Source: Clostridia bacterium (lineage in GTDB: Bacteria; Bacillota; Clostridia; Christensenellales; UBA1242). Taken from it: a stretch of DNA of 22,486 nt. The translations under genes were made by a program, and so were the position numbers. The stretch covers positions 1 to 22,486 of the forward strand of contig JAFTJJ010000009.1 of NCBI GenBank assembly GCA_017456465.1, read 5' to 3'. Under the pieces are notes generated by a model. That model did no database searches. It was not told where the DNA came from and saw nothing but the letters and a program-made list of their open reading frames with translations. Below, in pieces: positions 1 to 6,849 of this stretch (position 1 is its first letter; each line of letters opens with the position of its first letter).

Positions 1-76
1 CAACAAGAGCCTCATCCGAAAGACACTCCACCGAAGCATAAAAATTGTTCAGATCCGCATGCAAAACATATCTCAT
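1..76 (-). CDS. Y-family DNA polymerase (DinB-like), 5' end only
   Basis: Only the first 25 codons are in the window; the gene runs off the left edge. The N-terminus reads MRYVLHADLNNFYASVE, matching the Y-family translesion polymerase opening (H-x-D-x-[ND]-x-F-[YF]-A-S-V-E). Asp8 is the expected first catalytic carboxylate and Phe-Tyr the steric-gate region. Such enzymes copy past DNA lesions with low fidelity and are often SOS-induced. The ATG at 74-76 has no Shine-Dalgarno sequence. A TATAAT at 86-91 lies so close that the mRNA should have a leader of about 0-3 nt. A LexA-like box overlaps the -35 element. I am sure of the superfamily; 25 residues cannot separate DinB, UmuC-like and other Y-family branches. 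Confidence 0.85.
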   Translation of the reverse strand, partial: MRYVLHADLNNFYASVECLSDEALV

Positions 77-85
77 AACACAATC

Positions 86-114
86 ATTATAACACCAAAA
101 GATTTTTAGAACAA
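86..114 (-). promoter_or_regulatory. Promoter of the Y-family polymerase gene
   Basis: On the minus strand, TTGTTC (109-114) and a perfect TATAAT (86-91) are separated by 17 bp. The predicted +1 is near 79, three bases before the ATG at 76, so the transcript should be leaderless or nearly so. Confidence 0.65.
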
Positions 115-121
115 GTGTTTG
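108..121. promoter_or_regulatory. LexA (SOS) box-like operator
   Basis: GAAC-AAGT-GTTT at 109-120 is one base off the Gram-positive LexA palindrome GAAC-N4-GTTC. It covers the -35 element of the polymerase promoter, where a repressor would block RNA polymerase. Position plus the SOS-type gene make it credible; the imperfect half-site and short motif keep confidence moderate. Confidence 0.5.
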
Positions 122-143
122 AAAAATGTTTTGGTAATAAAAA

Positions 144-170
144 AATAGAGAAAATTACACTTTCTCTATT
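144..170 (-). terminator. Intrinsic terminator of the dual-HEPN gene
   Basis: A perfect 10-bp stem (AATAGAGAAA / TTTCTCTATT, 7-nt loop) overlaps the gene's TAA stop and is followed on the minus strand by TTTTTATT. The stem is AT-rich (2 GC pairs), so efficiency may be modest. Confidence 0.6.
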
Positions 171-1663
171 TCTTCTTTTCTTTCGCATTCATTTACGCAA
201 GAGTTAAGCACAAATCCTGCATAATCCATAAGCTTCTGTGTCGGAATTTCTGCAAAAAATGTTGTTTTGCCTTTGTGTTTGTCACACAAAATATAATTCT
301 CTCCAGATTTAACAGCACGAACAGGATGAACAACAGAATTTCTGAGATGATTCAAAAAACTTTCCACATCCCTTTCAGAAATCACTGTTTCTGTTCCAAA
401 CACACTGTCAATTGATGTACTTCGCACAGTGTCTGAAATCCCAAACCTTTCAGGGATATAGTTAAAACAATAATTAAAATATGATCTCTCAACAAATTCT
501 TGAATTTCATCAAAAACATAAGGCACAGCTGTTCCCATAAGATTCTTGGCAAAACCACCTTGAGATTTTGATTTCAAATTCCTCATCATCATATATGTAA
601 AATAATAAGGATAAAAGTTATTGTTTCGATCATCAATTCGGATCGAAATAACTTCAGTTATTGCTTTTTTTCTTTGATCTATTGTCAAATCTTCAATCTC
701 AGATGAAAACAAATAATCGGTAATTGCACTCAAGAAATCATTGAACTTGTGAACAGTATAAAACAAATCAATTTCTTCTTCCTCAAGCACTTCAAGTCCA
801 GCATAAGACAATATGTCCAAAACACGCTTTTGATCATCTTTTGTCATATTGTTGCCAACATTTGTCTCAATTTCAACAACCAAACTCAAAGCATTCAGCC
901 TTCCAATCAAAGAGAGCTTTTTCCCACTCTCAATATGCTTTCTCATATTGTCAAGAAAATCTCTCGTCTCCTTTTGCAGCTTAATTTTCGGTTTATCACC
1001 AAGAGTCATATTGTTCTTGCACAGTACTGAAAACGCAGTATCAAATGGATATGATCCAAGCAAATTAATTCTGTGATCTGCATTTTCAGAACTCGAATTT
1101 TCCGCAAGTCCCCACAAACTTTCAGGAAGTCCCGCAAAAAAATTCATTGGCATGTCAACAACAAAAGAGCCACGATAATGATTGAGTTTTATTTGTTGAT
1201 TTTCAAAATCATACTCAAACTTTGAGTGTGCAATGCCATTGCGCATATGCTTCAAGAATTTCACATCAAACCTTGGATCAACCCCACCCCAACTTCGCAC
1301 CTTGACGACATCGTCAAACTCTTTTGTGTCATTCACAAATTCAAAATCTCGGTCGTCAGTGCCATGAGAAATACTTTCAAACACCTTGTCCCAGTCTTGA
1401 GAAAAACAGCAAACACTCATTGGAAACAACATGTCAGTGATGTCTTGTTTCGTAATGCTTTCTCCAAAATTATAAAGCTCCGAAATCGATTGGCGAAATT
1501 TTCGCCTCAAAAAAAATGCTCTCGAGTCACCATTGTCACATCCATCATATTCTTCAAGGAATTTTTCATTATCAATGTCGTTAATGTTTCTGCTTGCGCT
1601 CTCAAGTGCTTTTATTAAATTTTGAAAATGCTCACCAAGCTTCAAAACTTTATCTTTGCTCAT
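155..1663 (-). CDS. Hypothetical protein with two HEPN-like RNxxxH motifs
   Basis: A 502-residue soluble protein I do not recognise as a named family. Two similar segments stand out: FLKHMRNGIAH (RN-x3-H at residues 141-146) and FLNHLRNSVVH (441-446). Each is followed by a short strand-like stretch with a Gly turn and a hydrophobic strand, as in HEPN domains. R-[ND]-x3-H is the catalytic signature of HEPN ribonucleases in toxins, abortive-infection proteins and Cas13, so a tandem-HEPN RNase-like protein is a reasonable inference. Motifs alone do not prove it. No signal peptide or membrane segment is visible. I chose the ATG at 1661-1663: GAGG lies 9 nt upstream and the promoter predicts +1 near 1690. 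An in-frame ATG at 1681 has no properly spaced SD. The gene has its own promoter and terminator, so it is probably monocistronic, between pepF and the SOS polymerase. Confidence 0.75.
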   Translation of the reverse strand: MSKDKVLKLGEHFQNLIKALESASRNINDIDNEKFLEEYDGCDNGDSRAFFLRRKFRQSISELYNFGESITKQDITDMLFPMSVCCFSQDWDKVFESISHGTDDRDFEFVNDTKEFDDVVKVRSWGGVDPRFDVKFLKHMRNGIAHSKFEYDFENQQIKLNHYRGSFVVDMPMNFFAGLPESLWGLAENSSSENADHRINLLGSYPFDTAFSVLCKNNMTLGDKPKIKLQKETRDFLDNMRKHIESGKKLSLIGRLNALSLVVEIETNVGNNMTKDDQKRVLDILSYAGLEVLEEEEIDLFYTVHKFNDFLSAITDYLFSSEIEDLTIDQRKKAITEVISIRIDDRNNNFYPYYFTYMMMRNLKSKSQGGFAKNLMGTAVPYVFDEIQEFVERSYFNYCFNYIPERFGISDTVRSTSIDSVFGTETVISERDVESFLNHLRNSVVHPVRAVKSGENYILCDKHKGKTTFFAEIPTQKLMDYAGFVLNSCVNECERKEEIEKV

Positions 1664-1696
1664 GTTTAACTTCCTCACCATTCCCAGAATAATTTC

Positions 1697-1725
1697 ATTG
1701 TATCACACAGATTTAAATTTTTCAA
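1697..1725 (-). promoter_or_regulatory. Promoter of the dual-HEPN gene
   Basis: TTGAAA (1720-1725), a 17-bp spacer and TACAAT (1697-1702) on the minus strand. Predicted +1 is near 1690, giving a leader of about 27 nt that contains the GAGG SD. Confidence 0.75.
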
Positions 1726-1730
1726 TACAA

Positions 1731-1759
1731 AAGGTGCATTGCATTACTGCAAGCACCTT
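1731..1759 (-). terminator. Intrinsic terminator of pepF
   Basis: Stem AAGGTGC / GCACCTT with an inner TTGCA / TGCAA arm (one bulged base, loop TTAC), followed on the minus strand by TTTTGTATT. It lies immediately upstream of the next gene's -35. Confidence 0.8.
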
Positions 1760-1795
1760 GAAAAATTTAATCCCGAATTTATCAATTGATGAATC

Positions 1796-3577
1796 TTATT
1801 CCATCGAGTCAAAAATGTTGACATAGTCATCAAAAAGTTTGAATGCACTTTTGTATGTTTTGTTATCTGTTATGTCAACGTCAGCAAGCTTCAAAATGTC
1901 AACAGGATCTTTTGTTGATCCAGCACTGAGAAATTTCAAATAATAATTTTTGACATAGTCTTCGCCACGCTCCAAAATGTTTGAAACAATTGAACAGGCC
2001 GCCACAAATCCCGTCGCATATTTGTAAACATAAAATGGTCTGTAAAAATGTGGAATTCTGCTCCATTCAACATTGGCATTTTCAAGAAGTATCACATCTT
2101 CGCCAAAATATTTTTTTTGCAGTTTTCCATATTCAAAATTGAGTGTTTCATATGTAATCGGAACTCGATTCTTTGTCGCTCCATGCACAAAAAGCTCAAA
2201 CTCAGTAAACATTGTTTGTCTGAAAACTGTTGCATAGAACGTGCTCAAAAAGTTTGCTATGTATGACTTTCTCTCATCATCAGATTCAGCCGTTTTTTCC
2301 ATGTATCTGAAAAGCAAAATTTCATTGACCGTCGAAGCAATTTCTGCAACAAAAATATCATAACCTGCTTTTTCAAAACATTGATTTGTTTGTGACAAAT
2401 ATGTATGCACTGAGTGTCCCATCTCATGAGCAAGTGTTGACACATCATTAAATGTTCCATTAAAATTCAAGAGAATGTATGGAAGTTTCCCATAACACCC
2501 CACTGAGAAACCACCGCCACCCTTGTTTTCTGTTGGATAAACATCAATTGTTCTGCTGTCAACAAGTTTATTCACTGTGGCAAGATAATTTGAGCCAAGT
2601 GGAGAAAGTGCTTTTTTCACAATGCTGACAGATTCATCAAAACCATAAAGTCTGTGCTTTTCCGCACTTGTCACGGGAGCATACACATCAATGTTGTGAA
2701 ATACATCAAGCCCCAACTTTTTTTTGAGAACTTTTGCATATGCATAAAAACTTTCCAGATTGTTGTTCACATGATGAACAATACCGTCCAAAACATCTCT
2801 CTTAATTCGTGATGAAAATAATCTGCTTTGAACTGTGTCATCAAATTTTCTAAACTCTGACATAACATCGCAGTACTTAAGGAAACTAATAAAATTCTCT
2901 GAAATTGTGAGATTCATGTCCTTAAATCCCTTATGAAGAACCTCAAAGGCATCTTTCCTTACTCGCTGATTCTTGTCATGAGCAAAAAGGTTATAGTTGT
3001 CATTTGTGATTGTTACTTCTTCACCACTTTCGAGCTTAATTTTGCCAAACTTAATTTCAATGTCATCAAGCTTTGAGAATATTTCACTAAAATTTGCAAA
3101 TGACCCAATTTTTGTAAGCATTTTCTCTTGTGTCTCATCAAGCGTATGTTTTTTTTCATCTTTAAGATACAAAATTGCCCTGTCAAATTCACTAAATTCT
3201 GGATCTTGCATCAAATCATTCAAAAAGCCATCATCCAATTTTGAAAGTTCAACATCAATGAATGCAGTTTCTGCACCATAGTCACTCAAAAAGTTGTCAA
3301 GCACAGCAATATCTTCAAGTGCAGACTTGTCTGTACCGTCAGTCTCTTTTCTGAGCATCAACCAAACCTCCATTTTTTCCAAAATCATTGAAAGTTCTGA
3401 AGATTTTCTAAACTCATCCAAAATAACATCTCGACTGTTAAGACGACCTCTAAACTTCAACATTTCACGGCAAAGCTCTTTGACTCTTTCAAAATCCCTG
3501 TCATAGTCTTCATGAGATGCATAAAGCATGGACAGATCCCATTTATATTTTTCATCAACTTCACTTCTTTTTTTCAT
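1796..3577 (-). CDS. pepF: Oligoendopeptidase F (M3B metallopeptidase)
   Basis: A 593-residue cytoplasmic zinc peptidase that cleaves short oligopeptides. The thermolysin-like motif HEMGH is at residues 384-388 (zinc ligands His384 and His388, catalytic Glu385). The downstream EIASTVNE segment (412-419) supplies the third zinc ligand, Glu412. The Gly-rich GGGGFSVGCY stretch and NFNGTFNDVSTLAHE just before the motif are typical of PepF. Length matches the family (about 600). The ATG has GGGAG 8 nt upstream. A dedicated promoter upstream and a strong terminator downstream make it a single-gene unit. PepF-type enzymes recycle peptides from protein turnover, signal peptides or uptake. The family is certain; substrate preference cannot be read from sequence. 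Confidence 0.95.
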   Translation of the reverse strand: MKKRSEVDEKYKWDLSMLYASHEDYDRDFERVKELCREMLKFRGRLNSRDVILDEFRKSSELSMILEKMEVWLMLRKETDGTDKSALEDIAVLDNFLSDYGAETAFIDVELSKLDDGFLNDLMQDPEFSEFDRAILYLKDEKKHTLDETQEKMLTKIGSFANFSEIFSKLDDIEIKFGKIKLESGEEVTITNDNYNLFAHDKNQRVRKDAFEVLHKGFKDMNLTISENFISFLKYCDVMSEFRKFDDTVQSRLFSSRIKRDVLDGIVHHVNNNLESFYAYAKVLKKKLGLDVFHNIDVYAPVTSAEKHRLYGFDESVSIVKKALSPLGSNYLATVNKLVDSRTIDVYPTENKGGGGFSVGCYGKLPYILLNFNGTFNDVSTLAHEMGHSVHTYLSQTNQCFEKAGYDIFVAEIASTVNEILLFRYMEKTAESDDERKSYIANFLSTFYATVFRQTMFTEFELFVHGATKNRVPITYETLNFEYGKLQKKYFGEDVILLENANVEWSRIPHFYRPFYVYKYATGFVAACSIVSNILERGEDYVKNYYLKFLSAGSTKDPVDILKLADVDITDNKTYKSAFKLFDDYVNIFDSME

Positions 3578-3605
3578 GTTTGTCTCCCATATTTATTGTG
3601 ATCGT

Positions 3606-3634
3606 ATTATATCACACCCCAAATCCACTTGCAA
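3606..3634 (-). promoter_or_regulatory. Promoter of pepF
   Basis: TTGCAA (3629-3634), 17 bp, TATAAT (3606-3611), preceded by TGA to give an extended -10 (TGnTATAAT). Leader about 22 nt with a GGGAG SD. Confidence 0.75.
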
Positions 3635-3637
3635 TAA

Positions 3638-3674
3638 AAAACGCCCCGTCAATTCATCATTGAGAGAGCGTTTT
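3638..3674 (-). terminator. Intrinsic terminator of the DUF378 gene
   Basis: On the minus strand AAAACGC-TCT-C-TCAAT pairs with ATTGA-C-GGG-GCGTTTT (one C/C mismatch, some G-U pairs, 5-nt loop), then TTTTTTATT. It abuts the -35 of pepF. Confidence 0.85.
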
Positions 3675-3697
3675 ATGCATAAATTTGTATTTAAGCC

Positions 3698-3919
3698 TTA
3701 TTTTGATACTCTGTCATCTCTGAAGAGTCTTGTTCTTCTGACGATGAGTTGAACCAAAAGCCAAATACCTGCAAGACCCACAATCACATAGATAATTCTG
3801 GCAAATACACCAACACCAAAAATCCATGTCACAAGATTCCATGAAAAGATGCCAACCAAGAGCCAGTTGAGTGATCCAATGATTGAAAGTACAAGTGCAA
3901 TAATGTTTGCAATGATCAT
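3698..3919 (-). CDS. DUF378 family membrane protein
   Basis: A 73-residue protein with two membrane helices (about residues 2-24 and 36-60) and a basic C-terminal tail. The SLNWLLVGIFSWNLV segment followed by RIIYVIVGLAGIW matches the DUF378 (YuzA-type) pattern of small bacterial membrane proteins of unknown function. The tail RRTRLFRDDRVSK should lie on the cytoplasmic side by the positive-inside rule. The ATG has GAAGGAG 9 nt upstream. It sits alone between the secG terminator and its own terminator. A weak TATTAT about 50 nt upstream could be its -10, with a poor -35. Confidence 0.85.
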   Translation of the reverse strand: MIIANIIALVLSIIGSLNWLLVGIFSWNLVTWIFGVGVFARIIYVIVGLAGIWLLVQLIVRRTRLFRDDRVSK

Positions 3920-3991
3920 ATCTTTTTTCTCCTTCTTTTTTTCTTAGTTTGCGCGTGAAATCAAAAATAATACATCAAAAGAAGAAAAAAA

Positions 3992-4010
3992 CCCAAGACA
4001 AAGTCCTGGG
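3992..4010 (-). terminator. Intrinsic terminator of secG
   Basis: CCCAGGAC-TTT-GTCTTGGG on the minus strand (8 bp with one G-U pair, 3-nt loop), followed by seven T. Confidence 0.85.
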
Positions 4011-4035
4011 AAAAAGTTTTTTTAAAAAATAAAAA

Positions 4036-4362
4036 TTAACCAACGTAGATTGCGTTCAAAATCAAAAATGCAATGCAGAAAACAAGCAAGAGAATTGCAT
4101 CAATAACAGTGAGTTTTTTGATCACGCCTTGAAGAGATGTTCCCTTATTTCTGTTATAAAAAGTGTCTTGTGTGCCTGTAATAGAAGCACTTCCATTAGC
4201 TTCGCCCTTTTGAGCAAGCACTGCAACAATCATGAAAATTGCGCAAATTGAAATTAAAATGGCAAGAACGATTTTGATGATTGGGAAACTTTGTTGAACC
4301 CAAATTGGAACTGGTGTTTCAGTTGTTGTTGCGAGCATAAGATTTGTGAATTTATTAAGCAT
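4036..4362 (-). CDS. secG: SecG, preprotein translocase subunit
   Basis: A 108-residue integral membrane protein, the accessory subunit of SecYEG that assists SecA-driven export. It has two helices (about 27-50 and 84-106) joined by a loop containing FYNRNKGTSLQGVIKKLT, the conserved SecG region (F..NKG...). The N-terminus is slightly longer than usual. The ATG has GGAGG 11 nt upstream, a longish spacing. Its promoter begins just past the stop codon of the upstream small gene. With no terminator between them, it may also receive read-through from tpiA. secG after glycolytic genes is a familiar Gram-positive arrangement. The gene ends at a strong terminator. Confidence 0.93.
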   Translation of the reverse strand: MLNKFTNLMLATTTETPVPIWVQQSFPIIKIVLAILISICAIFMIVAVLAQKGEANGSASITGTQDTFYNRNKGTSLQGVIKKLTVIDAILLLVFCIAFLILNAIYVG

Positions 4363-4394
4363 AATTATTTGATCCTCCGTATGTACCGAAACTG

Positions 4395-4423
4395 ATTATA
4401 TCAAAGACTCGAAAATTTTTCAA
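4395..4423 (-). promoter_or_regulatory. Promoter of secG
   Basis: TTGAAA (4418-4423), 17 bp, TATAAT (4395-4400) with an upstream TGA that makes an extended -10. It begins 10 bp after the stop codon of the preceding small gene. Confidence 0.8.
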
Positions 4424-4433
4424 GCGATTTTCA

Positions 4434-4658
4434 TTATAGATTAAAATAAGCAATAAGTAAAGCCACTGCAGCAATAAAAATTAGAACAATAATAGTATTT
4501 TTGACAATTTTTGGACCAGTCCATTCTTTTTTTGTTCTGGCATCCATCAAAAGTAGCATGAGAAACAAACCAAACAAGAGAATATAAAGCACCGTGAGTT
4601 TTTTTTCAGCATCTGTCTGTGCCAGCACAAGCCAAACACTTGAAATTGCTTGAATCAT
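4434..4658 (-). CDS. Small two-helix membrane protein between tpiA and secG
   Basis: A 74-residue protein I do not recognise. It has a short hydrophobic N-terminus (MIQAISSVWLVLAQ), a helix at about 21-39, a charged middle (DARTKKEWTGPKIVKN) and a second helix at about 54-72. The ORF has its own consensus promoter. AGGAGG lies 12 nt before the ATG, a wide but usable spacing. The position just upstream of secG and the two-helix topology resemble SecG, but there is no SecG loop motif, so homology is not claimed. A link to the Sec machinery is inference from position only. Confidence 0.7.
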   Translation of the reverse strand: MIQAISSVWLVLAQTDAEKKLTVLYILLFGLFLMLLLMDARTKKEWTGPKIVKNTIIVLIFIAAVALLIAYFNL

Positions 4659-4698
4659 AATTCACTGTTCCCTCCTCTGCTCCAATTTTTATAATAAT

Positions 4699-4727
4699 AT
4701 TTTACCATGAACTCAAAAATGTGTCAA
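4699..4727 (-). promoter_or_regulatory. Promoter of the small membrane protein gene (and possibly secG)
   Basis: Perfect TTGACA (4722-4727), 17 bp, TAAAAT (4699-4704), with TGG before the -10 (extended). It lies in the tpiA-downstream gap, where I see no terminator hairpin. Confidence 0.8.
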
Positions 4728-4746
4728 TATGGATGCACGCTTTGTA

Positions 4747-5466
4747 TTAACTTTTGACAATTTTATAAAACTCATAAGGATCAAGTGAAGATCCTCCCAC
4801 AAGCACCCCATCAACACATTCAAGACTCAAGATTTCACCAGCATTCGAAGGCTTGACACTTCCACCATAAACAATCACTGGTTCAAAATTGTTCTTTGTT
4901 GATAACTTCGATTTAATATACTGATGCACAAACTGAATATCTTTCACATCACAAGTTTTTCCTGTTCCAATCGCCCAAATTGGTTCATATGCAATAATTA
5001 TTTTACTGATATCCACACCTTTTAACGATTCTTTAAGTTGATTTAAAATCACGGATTTTCTCTTCTTTGTTTCTTCCAGTTTTTCACCAACGCAAACAAT
5101 TGGAACAAGTCCTGCTTCAACTGCAAGTTTGACTTTCTTATTAACTTCACCACTTGTCTCTCCAAGTTTGTTGCGCCTCTCGCTGTGCCCCAAAATCACG
5201 TATTTCGCACCAGTGCTTTTAATCATCGTTGCTGAAAGTTCTCCTGTCATGGATCCGTCTCTTTCAATTGCTGAGTCTTGCGCACCAACAAAACAATTCT
5301 TTTTTTTATGAATCACACTTGCAAAATTATCAAGTACATAATCAGGTGGACAAATCACAACCGTCCTTTCCCTAGGCAACCTAAAATTTTTAAACGTGTT
5401 AATATAATCCATGCATTCATCAAAATTTTTATTCATTTTATAATTTGCAATAATAAATTTTGTCAT
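4747..5466 (-). CDS. tpiA: Triosephosphate isomerase
   Basis: A 239-residue glycolytic enzyme interconverting dihydroxyacetone phosphate and glyceraldehyde 3-phosphate. Active-site residues are all visible: Asn8 and Lys10 (ANYKMN), His94 in ILGHSERR, Glu161 in AYEPIWAIGTGK (followed by the flexible loop 6), and the phosphate-binding YGGSVKP at 200-206. Slightly shorter than the usual 245-255, but no motif is missing. The ATG has GGGGA 8 nt upstream. It follows pgk after 80 bp, but a terminator-like hairpin lies in that gap and no clear promoter follows it. Expression therefore probably depends on partial read-through from pgk. Confidence 0.96.
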   Translation of the reverse strand: MTKFIIANYKMNKNFDECMDYINTFKNFRLPRERTVVICPPDYVLDNFASVIHKKKNCFVGAQDSAIERDGSMTGELSATMIKSTGAKYVILGHSERRNKLGETSGEVNKKVKLAVEAGLVPIVCVGEKLEETKKRKSVILNQLKESLKGVDISKIIIAYEPIWAIGTGKTCDVKDIQFVHQYIKSKLSTKNNFEPVIVYGGSVKPSNAGEILSLECVDGVLVGGSSLDPYEFYKIVKS

Positions 5467-5506
5467 ATTTTGATCCCCATTTAAAGCTTTTTTGTTGAAA
5501 AAATAA

Positions 5507-5533
5507 GAGCAAGAGTTAAAAAAGTTCTTGCTC
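5507..5533 (-). terminator. Terminator-like hairpin between pgk and tpiA
   Basis: GAGCAAGA / TCTTGCTC (8 bp plus a possible G-U pair) around an A/T loop, then TTATTTTTT on the minus strand. It looks like an intrinsic terminator inside a two-gene glycolytic unit, so it may act as an attenuator that lowers tpiA relative to pgk. Confidence 0.75.
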
Positions 5534-5546
5534 CTTTAAATTTACT

Positions 5547-6734
5547 TTATTCTTTGTCTTCAAGCATATCAACTCCAGGAAGTGGAGAACCTTCCAGGAA
5601 CTTAAGAGTAGCTCCGCCACCAGTTGAAAGATGAGTAACTTTGTCAGCGAAACCAAGTTCTCTGATCGCAGCCACACTGTCACCACCACCAATCACACTC
5701 ACAGCACTGCTTTTTGCCACTGCTTTTGCAATTGTTTTTGTCCCAGCTTGGAATTTTTTAAATTCATAAACTCCCATCGGTCCATTCCAAACAATAGTCT
5801 TGGCATTTTTGATTTCTTTTTTGAAAATCTTTGCTGTCTTTCTTCCAATGTCCATTCCCTGAAATTCAGCAGGAACAACAAATGAAGGAACAGTTTTGGC
5901 TTTTGCGTCAGGAGCGAATTCTTTTGAAACCACAGTGTCCACAGGAAGCACGATCTTAACATTCTTCTTTTCTGCAAGTGCAAGAATGTTTTTTGCAACC
6001 TCAATCTTGTCTTTTTCATATCTGCTCATTCCAATGTTTCCACCTTGTGCAACAATGAATGTGTTTGCCATAGCTCCACCAATCAAAATTACACTTGCCT
6101 TGTCAATAAGCTTTGTAATGACACCAATCTTGTCAGAAACCTTTGCTCCACCAAGAATAACAACAAATGGCTGTTCAGGATTTCCTGTCACTTTGCTGAG
6201 TGCCCTAATTTCACCACCCATCAAAAAACCTGCAACTGCTGGAATGTGGTTTGCAACACCAGCTGTTGATGCATGCGCCCTGTGAGCAGTTCCAAAAGCA
6301 TCATTCACAAACACATCGGCAAGCTTTGCAAGGTCACGAGCAAACATGTCATCATTTTGCTCCTCTTCAGGATAAAATCTGATGTTCTCAAGCATCACAA
6401 TCTCCCCGTCTGCCATTTCAGAAATAAGCTTATTTGCTGACTCTCCAATGGCATCACTTGCAAATTTGACAGGAATCCCCAAAATCTCAGAAAGCCTTCT
6501 TGCAACAGGGGCAAGTGAATACTTTGGATTGAACATTCCCTTTGGCCTTCCAAGATGTGAACAAATAATTACTTTTGCTTTTTGATGCAACAAATAATTG
6601 ATTGTTGGCAATGTCGCCATAATTCTTGTGTCATCAGTGATCTTGAGTGATTCATCCATTGGAACATTGAAATCAACCCTCAAAAGCACTTTTTTGCCAG
6701 CAACATCAATATCTTTGAAAGTCTTTTTATCCAT
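5547..6734 (-). CDS. pgk: Phosphoglycerate kinase
   Basis: A 395-residue glycolytic enzyme transferring phosphate from 1,3-bisphosphoglycerate to ADP. N-domain substrate motifs: LLRVDFNVP (17-25), SHLGRPKG (59-66) and VNDAFGTAHRAHAS (143-156). C-domain nucleotide motifs: LGGAKVSDK (194-202), WNGPMGVYE (316-324), IGGGDS (348-353) and STGGGA (370-375). Length is normal for a bacterial PGK. The ATG has AGGAGA 10 nt upstream and a dedicated promoter region. tpiA lies 80 bp downstream beyond a hairpin. No gap (GAPDH) gene is adjacent, unlike the common gap-pgk-tpiA order. Confidence 0.97.
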   Translation of the reverse strand: MDKKTFKDIDVAGKKVLLRVDFNVPMDESLKITDDTRIMATLPTINYLLHQKAKVIICSHLGRPKGMFNPKYSLAPVARRLSEILGIPVKFASDAIGESANKLISEMADGEIVMLENIRFYPEEEQNDDMFARDLAKLADVFVNDAFGTAHRAHASTAGVANHIPAVAGFLMGGEIRALSKVTGNPEQPFVVILGGAKVSDKIGVITKLIDKASVILIGGAMANTFIVAQGGNIGMSRYEKDKIEVAKNILALAEKKNVKIVLPVDTVVSKEFAPDAKAKTVPSFVVPAEFQGMDIGRKTAKIFKKEIKNAKTIVWNGPMGVYEFKKFQAGTKTIAKAVAKSSAVSVIGGGDSVAAIRELGFADKVTHLSTGGGATLKFLEGSPLPGVDMLEDKE

Positions 6735-6789
6735 ATCTAAAAAATCTCCTTTTTGTAAAAGTAGAACAATATTCTATTAACTTTATACA

Positions 6790-6819
6790 ATTTTATCAAA
6801 AATAACGAACACATGTCAA
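6790..6819 (-). promoter_or_regulatory. Promoter of pgk
   Basis: Perfect TTGACA (6814-6819), 18 bp, TAAAAT (6790-6795) with TGA before it. A second, overlapping candidate lies slightly downstream (TTGATA, 17 bp, TAGAAT). I cannot say which is used. Confidence 0.65.
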
Positions 6820-6849
6820 TTGAACAAAGACAGAAACAATGTGCAAATA

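Noticed and set aside
1226..1618. Plus-strand ORF of 130 codons
   Set aside because: Antisense to the dual-HEPN gene, with no SD, no recognisable domain and codon composition of a shadow frame.
5896..6285. Plus-strand ORF of 129 codons
   Set aside because: Fully antisense to pgk, whose motifs are unambiguous. No initiation signals.
6807..6819. Second LexA-like box near the pgk promoter (GAAC-ACAT-GTCA)
   Set aside because: The right half-site is poor, it coincides with the TTGACA -35, and pgk has no reason to be SOS-controlled.
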